Assembly: GCA_017795045.1 (NCBI GenBank)
Contig: CP051244.1
Span: 872,752 to 936,751, forward strand
Length of the DNA: 64,000 bases
From: Allomuricauda sp.
GTDB taxonomy: Bacteria > Bacteroidota > Bacteroidia > Flavobacteriales > Flavobacteriaceae
Direction: 5' to 3'
In this document: positions 9,767 through 18,414 of the stretch, piece by piece
How the letters are laid out: each line of letters opens with the position of its first letter
Numbering within the stretch: the first letter of the stretch is position 1
The notes under the pieces: generated by a model
What the model was told of the DNA's origin: nothing
Seen by the model: the letters and a program-made list of their open reading frames with translations, nothing else
The model's database searches: none
Position numbers and translations under genes: made by a program

Positions 9767-10334
9767 AAGCCGGGTTACCAGACGCCACCTCTTCCAGTTC
9801 ACTGTACCACGCTTGGCCAAACTTTCTGATCAAGGCTTCCTTGACAAATTTATAGATGGGCACTTTTAACTCCTTGCCAAGGCTACAGGCCGGGTCGCAT
9901 ATTTCCCATTTGTGGTAGTTCACCGCGGTAAATTCTGAATATTCCCGGGTGCGTACCGGATAAAGATGGCATGAAATGGGCTTTTTCCATTTCGTGGCAC
10001 CATCTTCATACGCTGCTTCTATACCGCATTTGGTGATGCCATCCTCCGAAAAAATAACGTAGGCACATTCGCTGTTGTTTACCAAAGGTGTTTCCCATTC
10101 GCCATCCTCTCCCTTTACAAAAGCCCCCTGTTCCTCAATGGCCTTGATTCCCTCAGGGCGCAAGTAGGGCTTTACTTCTTGATAGATGTTGACCAAGATA
10201 TCGGTCTCTGAATCCTCTACCGGGGCACCATATTCCCCTCCTACGCAGCAAGCGCCCTTGCAAGCATTCAGGTTGCACACAAAATCGTTCTCCAAAATCT
10301 CCTCGGACACTATGGTTTTCCCTATTTGGAACAT
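9756..10334 (-). CDS. DUF3109 family cysteine-rich protein
   Basis: Protein of 192 aa when started at MFQIGKTIVSEEIL (ATG at 10334), which is the usual N-terminus of the family; an upstream in-frame ATG at 10391 gives an extra 19 residues without family similarity. The cysteine cluster C20-x4-C25-x3-C29-C30 (CNLNACKGACC), with later Cys in KCGIE, SCHLYP and CDPAC, suggests metal or Fe-S binding as in YkgJ-like proteins. Biochemical function is not known. It is monocistronic, convergent with the kinase gene. Confidence 0.85.
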   Translation of the reverse strand: MFQIGKTIVSEEILENDFVCNLNACKGACCVGGEYGAPVEDSETDILVNIYQEVKPYLRPEGIKAIEEQGAFVKGEDGEWETPLVNNSECAYVIFSEDGITKCGIEAAYEDGATKWKKPISCHLYPVRTREYSEFTAVNYHKWEICDPACSLGKELKVPIYKFVKEALIRKFGQAWYSELEEVASGNPASKS

Positions 10335-10426
10335 ATTTATGCCTGTTTTGGGACAAAGGTAGTCCAAAACCCAAAATTTGACCTTTTCCAAACATTTTTA
10401 TATCATCCAAAAGTCTTTTTTACACG

Positions 10427-10434
10427 TACATTTG
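10427..10434 (+). promoter_or_regulatory. Putative -7 element for the marC-like gene
   Basis: TACATTTG matches TAnnTTTG and ends 21 bases before the ATG at 10456. No clear TTG is seen 17-23 bases upstream. Confidence 0.45.
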
Positions 10435-10455
10435 CAGACTGAAAAAAATACAGCC

Positions 10456-11040
10456 ATGAATTTCAATTTTAAGGAAATAGTGACCGCCAGCATGATTCTT
10501 TTTGCAGTGATAGACATTGTAGGAAGTGTCCCGATCATTATCTCATTGCGAAACAAGGTAGGACATATTCAATCGGAAAAAGCCTCCATTGTGGCAGCCT
10601 GTATCATGGTAGCCTTCCTTTTTGTGGGGGAAAGAATCTTGTCTTTGATAGGAATTGATGTGAACTCCTTTGCCGTGGCAGGTTCCTTTATCATCTTTTT
10701 TCTTGCCATTGAGATGATTTTGGGCATTAGCCTTTATAAAGATGATGAACCGGAAAGCGCTTCCATTGTTCCCATTGCATTTCCGCTTATTGCCGGGGCC
10801 GGGACCATGACCTCCCTGTTGGCGCTCCGTGCGGAATACCATGTGGAAAACATCATTGTTGCCATTATCCTAAACATTATCTTTGTATATCTGGTACTGA
10901 AATCCAGTGCCAAAATTGAGCGCGTATTGGGTAAAAATGGCCTCAACATTATCCGAAAAGTGTTTGGGGTTATTCTTTTGGCGATTGCCGTAAAACTATT
11001 TGCCGCCAATATCAATGAGCTCTTTACGCACGGCATTTAA
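10456..11040 (+). CDS. MarC family integral membrane protein
   Basis: Protein of 194 aa with six predicted membrane segments, starting MNFNFKEIVTASMILFAVIDIVG. The motif FAVIDIVGSVPI in the first helix and PIAFPLIAGAGTMTS in the fourth are hallmarks of the MarC/UPF0056 family. The physiological role of MarC proteins is unresolved; early links to multiple antibiotic resistance were withdrawn. The ATG at 10456 is chosen over an upstream ATG (10378) because it gives the family N-terminus and sits after a -7 promoter element. A small membrane protein gene follows 9 bases later. Confidence 0.88.
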   Translation: MNFNFKEIVTASMILFAVIDIVGSVPIIISLRNKVGHIQSEKASIVAACIMVAFLFVGERILSLIGIDVNSFAVAGSFIIFFLAIEMILGISLYKDDEPESASIVPIAFPLIAGAGTMTSLLALRAEYHVENIIVAIILNIIFVYLVLKSSAKIERVLGKNGLNIIRKVFGVILLAIAVKLFAANINELFTHGI

Positions 11041-11049
11041 AATTCGCTT

Positions 11050-11253
11050 ATGAACAGAACCTTTAGTATTGTGCTTATTGTTTTGGCCTTGGGGCTAATC
11101 GCTTATAACGTAACCTTGGTGGATTTTGAAAACCCTTTTCAAGGGGACAGCACCATTGCCTTGATTGGAATCGTGGCATCATTGTGCGCCATTGTACTGC
11201 TTTTGATCTTTATGACCTCAAAAAAGATTGAAAAAAAGATAAAGGACAACTAA
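11050..11253 (+). CDS. Small two-helix membrane protein, unknown function
   Basis: Protein of 67 aa with two hydrophobic segments (IVLIVLALGLIAYNV and IALIGIVASLCAIVLLLIF) and a lysine-rich C-terminus (TSKKIEKKIKDN). It follows the MarC gene by 9 bases and is probably cotranscribed. I recognise it only as the kind of small conserved membrane protein common in Flavobacteriaceae. Its end is 4 bases from the end of the convergent S41 peptidase gene. Confidence 0.75.
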   Translation: MNRTFSIVLIVLALGLIAYNVTLVDFENPFQGDSTIALIGIVASLCAIVLLLIFMTSKKIEKKIKDN

Positions 11254-11257
11254 TCCC

Positions 11258-12883
11258 TTATTTTTTAATGGCCGCACCCACTTCGGGTTGGTCAAATGTA
11301 ATGGTATCCAATTCCAGTACCTTGTTGAGCATGGCGTCATATTCTCCTTTGATTTCCGCAGATAGATTGGGCGAAAACAACTGTTCGGCAATATTGGCTT
11401 TTATGTAGGCCTTTATCTTGTCCTCTTGGGCATAGAAGTCCATCTTTATCTTCCGGTTCAGCACAAATTGGAGAAACTGATCAAAAAGAATATCATCCAC
11501 ACGGAACTCTTCCAAAAATTGGTTCATACTGTAGGAAGCGTATCTGCCTCTATCCTCTTCCAAGTGTTCAAAAACAAATCGGGAAAAGAATTGGTAGGTG
11601 TCGTCCATACTTTCAATGGCCTCTTCCTCATTACTTCCAATGGGCACAAAAACATCTGGAATGATACCTCCCCCGCCATAGACAATTTTTCCTTTTGGGG
11701 TACGGAATTTTAGGGAATCTGCCACTTTTATGCTGTCTGCGGATACCAACTCCCCATTGCTATAGCGTTCCATAAACTTTTGGTAATAGTCCCGAGTTCC
11801 TTTTTTATAGGATTTTTGGATGGAACGGCCCGTTGGGGTATAGTATCTAGATACGGTGAGTCGCACTGCGGAACCATCTCCTAGGTCCATTTCCCGCTGC
11901 ACCAGTCCTTTTCCAAAGGAACGCCTCCCCACAATGGTCCCTATGTCATTGTCCTGAAGGGCACCCGCTATGATCTCACTGGCCGATGCGGAACGTTCAT
12001 TGATCAGTACATATACCGGTTTGTTCTCAAAATCACCCTTGCTGGTCGCAAAGGCCTTTTTTATTCTTCCCTTCTTGTTTTTGGTAAAGAGAATCAGCTT
12101 GTCATCTTCCAAAAACTCATCCGCCAATTTCTCGGCAATGCCCAGATAACCCCCGGGATTATCCCTTAAGTCCAACACCAATTTCTCGGCTCCCCTTAAT
12201 TTCAGTTTTCTCAGGGCATCCTGGAATTCTTTAAAAGTAGATTCCGCAAAGCGATTGATCTTGATGTATCCCAAATCCTTGGTGAGCATATAGTAGGCAT
12301 CCACACTTCGAATGGGTACATGCCCACGGGTAACCGTGACATCCATGGTACGGTTCTCCGACTTTCGAAACACTTTAAGATCCACTTTGGTCCCTATCTT
12401 GCCCTTGAGTTTGGAGACCACCTCATTGTTGGGCACCCTTCTTCCAAAGAGCGTATCGCTATTGGCTGTCAATATCCGATCTCCCGGTTTTATGCCACTG
12501 ATATAACTGGGGCCATTTTTAATGGTCCGTATCACCGTAATGGTATCCCTGTACATGTAAAAACTGACGCCTATTCCGGCAAAATCGCCTTTCATGTTTT
12601 CGGATACCTCATCCATTTCACTCTTGGGGATGTATACGGAATGGGGATCCAGCTTGCCCAAAATGTTGTTCACGGTCACATCCACGATGCTGTCCGTATC
12701 AATTTCATCCACATATTCGTAGTCGATGTAATCTATAAGTCGGTTGAGTTTATCCTTCTTGGAATTGGTGGAAAACAATTTTTCCGGAGTATCGTTAAAA
12801 TGGAGTTTCCCCCCTATAAAAATCCCTATGGCTACCGCAAGGGCCAGCAATGTGGGCCAGATATATCCATTAATTTTCTTCAT
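11258..12883 (-). CDS. S41 family C-terminal processing peptidase
   Basis: Secreted or membrane-anchored serine protease of the CtpA/Prc type, 541 aa. An N-terminal membrane segment (IWPTLLALAVAIGIFIGG) is followed by a PDZ domain (about residues 95-185, with FAGIGVSF and SGIKPGDRI) and the protease domain. The Ser-Lys dyad is in ERSASASEIIAG (Ser at 300 or 302) and RSFGKGLVQ (Lys325). Such proteases trim C-termini of periplasmic proteins. It is 18 bases downstream of the dCMP deaminase gene and probably shares its transcript. Confidence 0.94.
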   Translation of the reverse strand: MKKINGYIWPTLLALAVAIGIFIGGKLHFNDTPEKLFSTNSKKDKLNRLIDYIDYEYVDEIDTDSIVDVTVNNILGKLDPHSVYIPKSEMDEVSENMKGDFAGIGVSFYMYRDTITVIRTIKNGPSYISGIKPGDRILTANSDTLFGRRVPNNEVVSKLKGKIGTKVDLKVFRKSENRTMDVTVTRGHVPIRSVDAYYMLTKDLGYIKINRFAESTFKEFQDALRKLKLRGAEKLVLDLRDNPGGYLGIAEKLADEFLEDDKLILFTKNKKGRIKKAFATSKGDFENKPVYVLINERSASASEIIAGALQDNDIGTIVGRRSFGKGLVQREMDLGDGSAVRLTVSRYYTPTGRSIQKSYKKGTRDYYQKFMERYSNGELVSADSIKVADSLKFRTPKGKIVYGGGGIIPDVFVPIGSNEEEAIESMDDTYQFFSRFVFEHLEEDRGRYASYSMNQFLEEFRVDDILFDQFLQFVLNRKIKMDFYAQEDKIKAYIKANIAEQLFSPNLSAEIKGEYDAMLNKVLELDTITFDQPEVGAAIKK

Positions 12884-12901
12884 AATAGCAAGAGTTGAGG
12901 C

Positions 12902-13339
12902 TTACACCATTTCCTCCAGAACGGGCATGTGCACGATTTCAACGCCGGCCCGTTCCAAAAATTTCAATCCTGAATCGTCTTTGTACGCAGTTTGGTACAC
13001 CACACGTTTTATGCCAGACTGATGCACCAATTTGCTACATTCCCTACACGGGGACAAGGTAATGTACAATGTGGCCCCCTCACAGGATTGGGTTGAGGAC
13101 GCCACCTTTAAAATGGCATTGGCTTCCGCATGAAGCACATACCATTTGGTATACCCTTCATCGTCTTCACATATGTTCTCAAATCCCGTGGGGGTTCCGT
13201 TGTACCCATCGGAAATGATCATTCTATTCTTAACGATAATGGCCCCTACCTGTCTTCTTTTGCAATAGGAAAGTTTTCCCCATTCCAAGGCCATTCGCAA
13301 ATATGCTTTGTCGTACTTTTCTTGTTTGCTCTCCTTCAT
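12902..13339 (-). CDS. dCMP deaminase family protein
   Basis: Zinc-dependent cytidine/deoxycytidylate deaminase, 145 aa. Catalytic motif HAE at residues 70-72 (VLHAEANAIL) and zinc-binding PCxxC at 97-101 (SPCRECSKLV) are intact. The N-terminal KYDKAYLRMALEWGKLSYCKRRQVGAIIV is typical of ComEB/dCMP deaminase proteins. It converts dCMP to dUMP for dTTP synthesis; dCMP rather than another nucleotide is inferred from family. First gene of a probable two-gene unit with the S41 protease. Confidence 0.92.
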   Translation of the reverse strand: MKESKQEKYDKAYLRMALEWGKLSYCKRRQVGAIIVKNRMIISDGYNGTPTGFENICEDDEGYTKWYVLHAEANAILKVASSTQSCEGATLYITLSPCRECSKLVHQSGIKRVVYQTAYKDDSGLKFLERAGVEIVHMPVLEEMV

Positions 13340-13426
13340 ACATCCAATAAAATAAGTCGAGAATAATTAAATATACCCGCTTTGGAAGACCCGTACAACC
13401 TTATTCGATTAATTTTAACGAAGGGC

Positions 13427-14011
13427 CTACATGGGAAACGTTGCAATGAGTAAGGGTATTGTAATGGCAATCACCAAAATAGAGGCCACCGCGATAAAAA
13501 TGGGTCTTTTTACCTTCAGTACATCCAAAACCACAAATGCCAAGGTCAAAATCGCCAAGATGATGGTCACCTGGGAAAGTTCTATTCCTGTGGCAAAACC
13601 CAAAAGAGGGGTAATCTTGTCCTCTTCCTCGGCCATGAGCATTTTAAAATAATTGGAAAACCCAAAACCGTGGATCAACCCAAAAAAGGCCGTAGCCAAA
13701 ACATGTAGAAAAAGTCCAACATCCAATGCCTCTTTGAACACATAGGCAAAGTTGAATAGAGCCGTGAGCAAAATGGTAACCGGAATCAGAAATTCTATAA
13801 GTCCAACATCAACAGTGGCAACTTCATAAACCGAAAGTGCCAAGGACACACAATGGGCTATGGTGAATATGGTGGCCAAGATAACCACCCGTTTCCAGTG
13901 TCTAAACGTAAAGGGGATGGCCAAGGCCGATAGAAACAAAATATGGTCATAGGCCCCAAAATCGAGTACATGCTTCAGACCCAGCTTAATGTAAAACCAA
14001 AATTCCTGCAT
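13427..14011 (-). CDS. HupE/UreJ-like membrane protein
   Basis: Protein of 194 aa with about six membrane helices. The first segment KHVLDFGAYDHILFLSAL resembles the HxxxGxDHxxF signature of HupE/UreJ proteins, thought to handle nickel or another metal. No urease or hydrogenase gene is nearby, so the substrate is uncertain. This short form lacks a separate N-terminal domain and may be a remnant of, or partner to, the larger secreted HupE-type proteins. A heptamer repeat tract lies directly upstream. Confidence 0.8.
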   Translation of the reverse strand: MQEFWFYIKLGLKHVLDFGAYDHILFLSALAIPFTFRHWKRVVILATIFTIAHCVSLALSVYEVATVDVGLIEFLIPVTILLTALFNFAYVFKEALDVGLFLHVLATAFFGLIHGFGFSNYFKMLMAEEEDKITPLLGFATGIELSQVTIILAILTLAFVVLDVLKVKRPIFIAVASILVIAITIPLLIATFPM

Positions 14012-14044
14012 ACTTATCTATTTAAATTTTTAAGTCAGTTCCAT

Positions 14045-14086
14045 CCTAACTCCTAACTCCTAACTCCTAACTCCTAACTCCTAACC
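14045..14086. repeat. Heptamer tandem repeat CCTAACT (about 6 copies)
   Basis: Five exact copies of CCTAACT plus a sixth with one change (CCTAACC), between the DnaJ-like gene end (14091) and the HupE-like gene start (14011). Copy number could vary by slippage. It lies upstream of the HupE-like gene on the minus strand. Confidence 0.9.
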
Positions 14087-14090
14087 AAAC

Positions 14091-14828
14091 CTAAGAAATC
14101 CCACGTTCTTTCTGAATGGTCTCGTAGGCCTTTTGCACCTCCTTGAATTTCTCTTCGGCCCCTTTTTGAATGGCCTTGTCCTCGGTCACCACACGGTCTG
14201 GATGATATTTTTTGGCCATGGTTCTATAGGCCTTTTTCACCTCCTCGTCGGTAGCACTCCTTTCTATCTCCAAAATCTTATAGGCATTATCGGCAGATTT
14301 GATGAACATGGCCATGATACTTTCAAAATCGTGCACCCCCACCCGAAGGTATCCGGCAATCTCCCGCAACTTGGAAGTCTCGGCCTGACTTACCTGTCCA
14401 TCGGCTTGGGCAATCCCGAACAAAAAGTGCAGCAATTGCAACCGTACCTCGTAACGGGTGCGTTGGACCATATAAGTACAAATTCGTTGGGCGGAGATTT
14501 CCCTCTTCTTGATCACTTCATTGAAAGTCCTGAAAATGGCATTGGCCTTTTCCTTGCCATAGGTACTTAAAAAGTATTGGCGTACATAGTCCAATTCCCG
14601 CTGGCTTACCTGTCCATCGGCCTTGATGATAATAGAGCAAAGAGAGAGTAGGTTCAGTTCAAAATCAGCTGGGGAAACGCTCTGGCGGGTAAAATCCTGA
14701 AACACCGTCCTTGATGATTTTGAAGAGCCCCCAAGTCCATCCAGTATGCTGCCCACAAAGAACCCTAATACCGCCCCTACAATTCCCCTAATAAAAAATC
14801 CGATTAAGGCCGCAACCCACTTGATCAT
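14091..14828 (-). CDS. TerB-DnaJ domain protein (DjlA-like)
   Basis: Protein of 245 aa. The N-terminus has a glycine-rich membrane segment ([27 protein letters not shown], an anchor), then a TerB domain (about residues 50-160, with [14 protein letters not shown] and ADGQVSQAE repeats) and a C-terminal J domain (about 180-245) with the HPD tripeptide in KKYHPDRVV. The J domain should stimulate a DnaK-type chaperone at the membrane. The architecture matches DjlA. A divergent bacilliredoxin gene lies upstream. Confidence 0.92.
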   Translation of the reverse strand: MIKWVAALIGFFIRGIVGAVLGFFVGSILDGLGGSSKSSRTVFQDFTRQSVSPADFELNLLSLCSIIIKADGQVSQRELDYVRQYFLSTYGKEKANAIFRTFNEVIKKREISAQRICTYMVQRTRYEVRLQLLHFLFGIAQADGQVSQAETSKLREIAGYLRVGVHDFESIMAMFIKSADNAYKILEIERSATDEEVKKAYRTMAKKYHPDRVVTEDKAIQKGAEEKFKEVQKAYETIQKERGIS

Positions 14829-14847
14829 CCTACAAAAAATTAAAGCC

Positions 14848-14855
14848 CAAATATA
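14848..14855 (-). promoter_or_regulatory. Putative -7 element for the TerB-DnaJ gene
   Basis: TATATTTG on the minus strand, 20 bases before the start at 14828. No -33 TTG at ideal spacing. Confidence 0.35.
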
Positions 14856-14921
14856 GGGCTTTGCACAAGAAGCTAAGCCTTATACAATGTTAAGGGGCAT
14901 GAAAATAAACCAACAAAACCG

Positions 14922-14929
14922 TATCTTTG
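14922..14929 (+). promoter_or_regulatory. Putative -7 element for the bacilliredoxin gene
   Basis: TATCTTTG fits TAnnTTTG and ends 22 bases before the ATG at 14952. No clear -33 TTG. Confidence 0.45.
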
Positions 14930-14951
14930 GACTTTAATTAAAAAGTAGTCT

Positions 14952-15362
14952 ATGTATCCTGAAGAATTGGTAAAACCTATGCGAGCAGACTTGGCCACCG
15001 CCGGGTTTGAAGAACTATATACAAGTGAAGCCGTTGAGAATGCCCTTAAGCAAGAGGGCACCACGTTGATCGTGGTCAACTCGGTCTGTGGTTGTGCAGC
15101 AGCCAATGCAAGACCAGCGGCCAAATTGAGCCTGCAGAATTCAAAAAAGCCTGACCATTTGGCGACCGTATTTGCCGGAGTGGACACCGATGCCGTGAAC
15201 ACGGCGAGGAACCATATGGTTCCCTTCCCTCCATCATCGCCAAGTATGGCCCTTTTTAAGGATGGGGAATTGGTTCATATGATCGAAAGACACCATATTG
15301 AAGGTAGGCCCGCTGAGCTTATCGCTGAAAATTTGATGGAAGCTTATAACGAATTTTGTTAA
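14952..15362 (+). CDS. BrxA/BrxB family bacilliredoxin
   Basis: Thioredoxin-fold protein of 136 aa with the CGC motif at Cys46-Gly-Cys48 (NSVCGCAAANARP), characteristic of bacilliredoxins (formerly UPF0403). These enzymes remove bacillithiol mixed disulfides from proteins in organisms that make bacillithiol; several Bacteroidota do. It is monocistronic, with its own -7 element upstream and a strong terminator downstream. Confidence 0.92.
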   Translation: MYPEELVKPMRADLATAGFEELYTSEAVENALKQEGTTLIVVNSVCGCAAANARPAAKLSLQNSKKPDHLATVFAGVDTDAVNTARNHMVPFPPSSPSMALFKDGELVHMIERHHIEGRPAELIAENLMEAYNEFC

Positions 15363-15385
15363 ATATTCCCTTCCATCTCAAAAAC

Positions 15386-15412
15386 AAGCCACCCTTAAAG
15401 GGTGGTTTTTTT
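15386..15412 (+). terminator. Rho-independent terminator after the bacilliredoxin gene
   Basis: Stem CCACCC / GGGTGG around a short TTAAA loop followed by TTTTTTTA. It lies about 25 bases after the stop. Confidence 0.8.
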
Positions 15413-15447
15413 ATTTTTACATCCTACCAAAAACTGAACATCCAAAA

Positions 15448-16191
15448 ATGACACTTGCCAAATTGTTTTCCTATCTCTTTACCACTCTTTTCTTTATTAG
15501 CTTTGGATTGGTCTTGGTCATTTTTCACCCCATCCAATGGATCTGCCTGAAGATATTTGGGTACAATGCCCACAAAAGAAGCGTTTCCATACTCAACTGG
15601 TTCATTATGCGATGCACCAACCTATTGGGCACCCGATATACCTTTGAAAACACCCACAATATCCCCACGGACAGACCTTTGATCGTGGTTACCAATCATC
15701 AGAGCATGTACGACATCCCTCCCCTTATCTGGTACATGCGGAAACACCACCCCAAATTTGTAAGCAAGATTGAACTGGGAAAGGGCATCCCAAGCGTATC
15801 CTTCAATTTAAGGCACAGTGGTTCGGCATTGATTGATAGAAAAGACCCCAAACAATCCATTGCCGAGTTGCAAAAGCTAGGCACGTATATTGAAAAGCAC
15901 AACCGAAGCGCCGTAATTTTCCCTGAAGGTACCCGGAGTAGAAATGGTGTTCCCAAGCCTTTTAGGACCACTGGACTCAAAGTATTGATGAAAAAGTCCC
16001 CTTCCGCCTTGATTGTTCCCATTAGTATAAACAACTCTTGGAAATTATTACGCTATGGAAAATTTCCCATGGGATTGGGCTCCCACCTTACACTAAAGGT
16101 GCATGCCCCTGTAGAGAACAAGGGTAATTCCGATGAACTCATCGCACAAATCGAAGCCACGATTGCTTCGGGAATAATCACAAATCAATGA
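15448..16191 (+). CDS. 1-acyl-sn-glycerol-3-phosphate acyltransferase
   Basis: PlsC-type acyltransferase, 247 aa. It has an N-terminal membrane segment (LFFISFGLVLVIF), the catalytic NHxxxxD box (NHQSMYDI, His84 and Asp89) and the phosphate-binding FPEGTRS box. It makes phosphatidic acid from lysophosphatidic acid at the inner membrane. The stop overlaps the start of the next gene (ATGA), so translation is coupled to the HD hydrolase. Confidence 0.92.
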   Translation: MTLAKLFSYLFTTLFFISFGLVLVIFHPIQWICLKIFGYNAHKRSVSILNWFIMRCTNLLGTRYTFENTHNIPTDRPLIVVTNHQSMYDIPPLIWYMRKHHPKFVSKIELGKGIPSVSFNLRHSGSALIDRKDPKQSIAELQKLGTYIEKHNRSAVIFPEGTRSRNGVPKPFRTTGLKVLMKKSPSALIVPISINNSWKLLRYGKFPMGLGSHLTLKVHAPVENKGNSDELIAQIEATIASGIITNQ

Positions 16192-16847
16192 ATCACGATC
16201 AACTCATCCAAAACACCATTTCCTTTGTCAAGAAAGCGCTGGAAAATGCGGAAGGAGGTCATGATTGGTTTCATATTGAACGGGTCTTCAATACTTCCAG
16301 GCTCATATCCAAACAGGAAAAGACCAACGCCCTTGTTGTGGAACTTGCGGCATTGCTCCACGATATAGCGGACCCAAAATTCCATGATGGGGACGAATCC
16401 GTTGGCCCGGAAATAGCCAGAACGTTTTTGGAATCCCAACAAGTAGATGCCTCCACTATAGACCATGTGGTGAATATCATTCAACATATGTCCTTTAAAA
16501 ACAGTCTGGAGAACAGCGGAACGGCCTTTGCTTCCAAAGAACTGGAAGTGGTCCAGGATGCGGACCGTCTGGATGCCATTGGTGCCATCGGCATAGCACG
16601 AGCCTTCAATTATGGAGGCTTTAAAAATAGGGCATTGTACGACCCAAAAATCGCACCCAATCTTCAGATGACCAAAGAGGAATACAAGGCCTCCAAAGCC
16701 CCTACCATCAATCATTTTTACGAAAAGCTACTACTGCTCAAGGACCGCATGAACACTGAAACCGGGAGAAAACTTGCCAAGGAGAGACACCAGTTCATGG
16801 AAACTTACCTAGACCAGTTTTTTGGTGAGTGGAACGGCAATCGGTAA
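16188..16847 (+). CDS. HD domain phosphohydrolase
   Basis: Protein of 219 aa with an HD domain: His25/His29 (GGHDWFHIERV), His58-Asp59 (ALLHDIADPKF) and a later Asp in VVQDADRLDAIGAIG. This arrangement is that of YedJ/YpgQ-like metal-dependent phosphohydrolases, some of which act on nucleotides. The start overlaps the PlsC gene by four bases. The substrate is unknown. Confidence 0.9.
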   Translation: MNHDQLIQNTISFVKKALENAEGGHDWFHIERVFNTSRLISKQEKTNALVVELAALLHDIADPKFHDGDESVGPEIARTFLESQQVDASTIDHVVNIIQHMSFKNSLENSGTAFASKELEVVQDADRLDAIGAIGIARAFNYGGFKNRALYDPKIAPNLQMTKEEYKASKAPTINHFYEKLLLLKDRMNTETGRKLAKERHQFMETYLDQFFGEWNGNR

Positions 16848-16902
16848 AACTTTTGTCTCTAGCAGTTTTTTGTATCTTGTAATCGCAATCAAAACTAACA
16901 CA

Positions 16903-18327
16903 ATGCAAAGAAGAAAATTCATTCAAAATGCCGCAGCGGCCTCCGCTGCGTTTTCCATTGTACCCAGTCATGTTCTGGGCAAGACCCATGTTCCTCCCAG
17001 TGATACCCTCTATGTTGGTGCTTTTGGTGTTGGCGGTAGGGGAAGTGGAGTCATCAAAGGCCTCAATGATACTGGAAAGGTAAAGTTTGTATCCTTTTGT
17101 GATGTAGATGATCGACGGGCCAAAGATACTTACGAAAAATTCCCAGATGTAAAACGATACAAGGATTTCAGAAAAGTCTTTGACGCGCATTTGAATGATA
17201 TTGATGCCATAATGGTAGCCACCCCCGACCATATGCATGCTACCATTGCACTCCCTTTTATGCGGGAAAAAAAGCATGCTTATGTGGAAAAACCCCTTAC
17301 CCATAATATCCATGAAGCCCGTCTGATGACCCAAGTGGCCAAAGAAAATGGTATTGTTACCCAAATGGGAAATCAAGGCGCTTCCAGTGATGATAGCCGA
17401 ATTGCGAGAGAGTGGGTCGAGTCTGGAATTATTGGAAAAATCCATACGATAGATTGTTGGACCAACCGTCCAGTTTGGCCACAAGGAGTTGCCATACCTA
17501 CAGAAAAACAACGAATTCCAAAAGGATTGGATTGGGACCTATGGTTGGGCCCAGCCGCCATGCGCGATTATAATGAAGCCTACCTTCCCTTTAAATGGCG
17601 AGGTTGGTGGGATTTTGGAACAGGTGCTTTGGGCGATATGGGATGCCATATCATGGAAACTCCGTTCAGCGTATTGGATTTGGGATATCCAACTGAAGCC
17701 GAAGCTAGCTGCACCACCGTTTGGGTAGGTGATTTTGTGGAGGCCGATTATAGCCCTTCCTGCCCTCCTTCTTCCAAAATACATTTGAAATTTGACCATG
17801 AATACCATGGGGATATTGCCTTGAACTGGTACGACGGAGGTATTATGCCCAACTTGCCCGATGAACTCAAAGATGGTGAGATGGTCGGTAATCGGGATGG
17901 TGGAACCATCATGTATGGGGAACGAGGTATTTTGGTTTGCGATACGTACTCCCAAAATGCACGCTTGCTACCTACCGATATGATGGACCTGTACAAAGCT
18001 CCAAAACCAAAATATCCTAGAGTGCCCGGTAGCATGGGCGGTCACATTGCCAATTTTGTTGATGTGTGCCTCAAGGGAGGATCTACTTCTTCGGATTTCT
18101 CCAAAGCAGGTCCTTTGACCGAAACCGTTCTTATGGGCAACTTGGCCGTAAAAGCCTATCAATACAAAGTATTGAAGGAAGGTAAAAAAGTTGGTGACTG
18201 GGATCCATACGACTACCCGGGAAGACGCAAACTTTTCTGGGATGGTGAAAACATGAAGATCACCAATTACGACAAGGCCAATGAATGGGTCACCCGTAAC
18301 TACCGTAAAGGTTGGGAACTGTCGTAA
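16903..18327 (+). CDS. Exported Gfo/Idh/MocA family oxidoreductase
   Basis: NAD(P)-dependent oxidoreductase with a twin-arginine-like signal (MQRRKFIQNAAAASAAFS), 474 aa. The ATG at 16903 is preferred over one at 16822 because it puts the RR motif at the N-terminus. The Rossmann motif GAFGVGGRGSG and the EKPLTHN motif (Lys of the active site) are intact. A bacterial-type Gfo/Idh C-terminal domain follows. Tat export with a tightly bound cofactor is known for relatives such as the glycosidases of family GH109 and glucose-fructose oxidoreductase. The substrate is unknown. A hairpin follows the gene. Confidence 0.9.
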   Translation: MQRRKFIQNAAAASAAFSIVPSHVLGKTHVPPSDTLYVGAFGVGGRGSGVIKGLNDTGKVKFVSFCDVDDRRAKDTYEKFPDVKRYKDFRKVFDAHLNDIDAIMVATPDHMHATIALPFMREKKHAYVEKPLTHNIHEARLMTQVAKENGIVTQMGNQGASSDDSRIAREWVESGIIGKIHTIDCWTNRPVWPQGVAIPTEKQRIPKGLDWDLWLGPAAMRDYNEAYLPFKWRGWWDFGTGALGDMGCHIMETPFSVLDLGYPTEAEASCTTVWVGDFVEADYSPSCPPSSKIHLKFDHEYHGDIALNWYDGGIMPNLPDELKDGEMVGNRDGGTIMYGERGILVCDTYSQNARLLPTDMMDLYKAPKPKYPRVPGSMGGHIANFVDVCLKGGSTSSDFSKAGPLTETVLMGNLAVKAYQYKVLKEGKKVGDWDPYDYPGRRKLFWDGENMKITNYDKANEWVTRNYRKGWELS

Positions 18328-18355
18328 TTTTTTCAAAATTACTACATTGCACGAT

Positions 18356-18383
18356 GGATATGGACAACAAACGGTCCATATCC
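18356..18383. other. Hairpin between the Gfo/Idh and haloperoxidase-like genes
   Basis: Ten-bp stem GGATATGGAC / GTCCATATCC with an eight-base loop. No T run follows, so it may attenuate, protect the 3' end of the upstream transcript or be an operator rather than a simple terminator. Confidence 0.45.
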
Positions 18384-18414
18384 GTCTGATGTAACTTCTC
18401 TAAACAACACACCT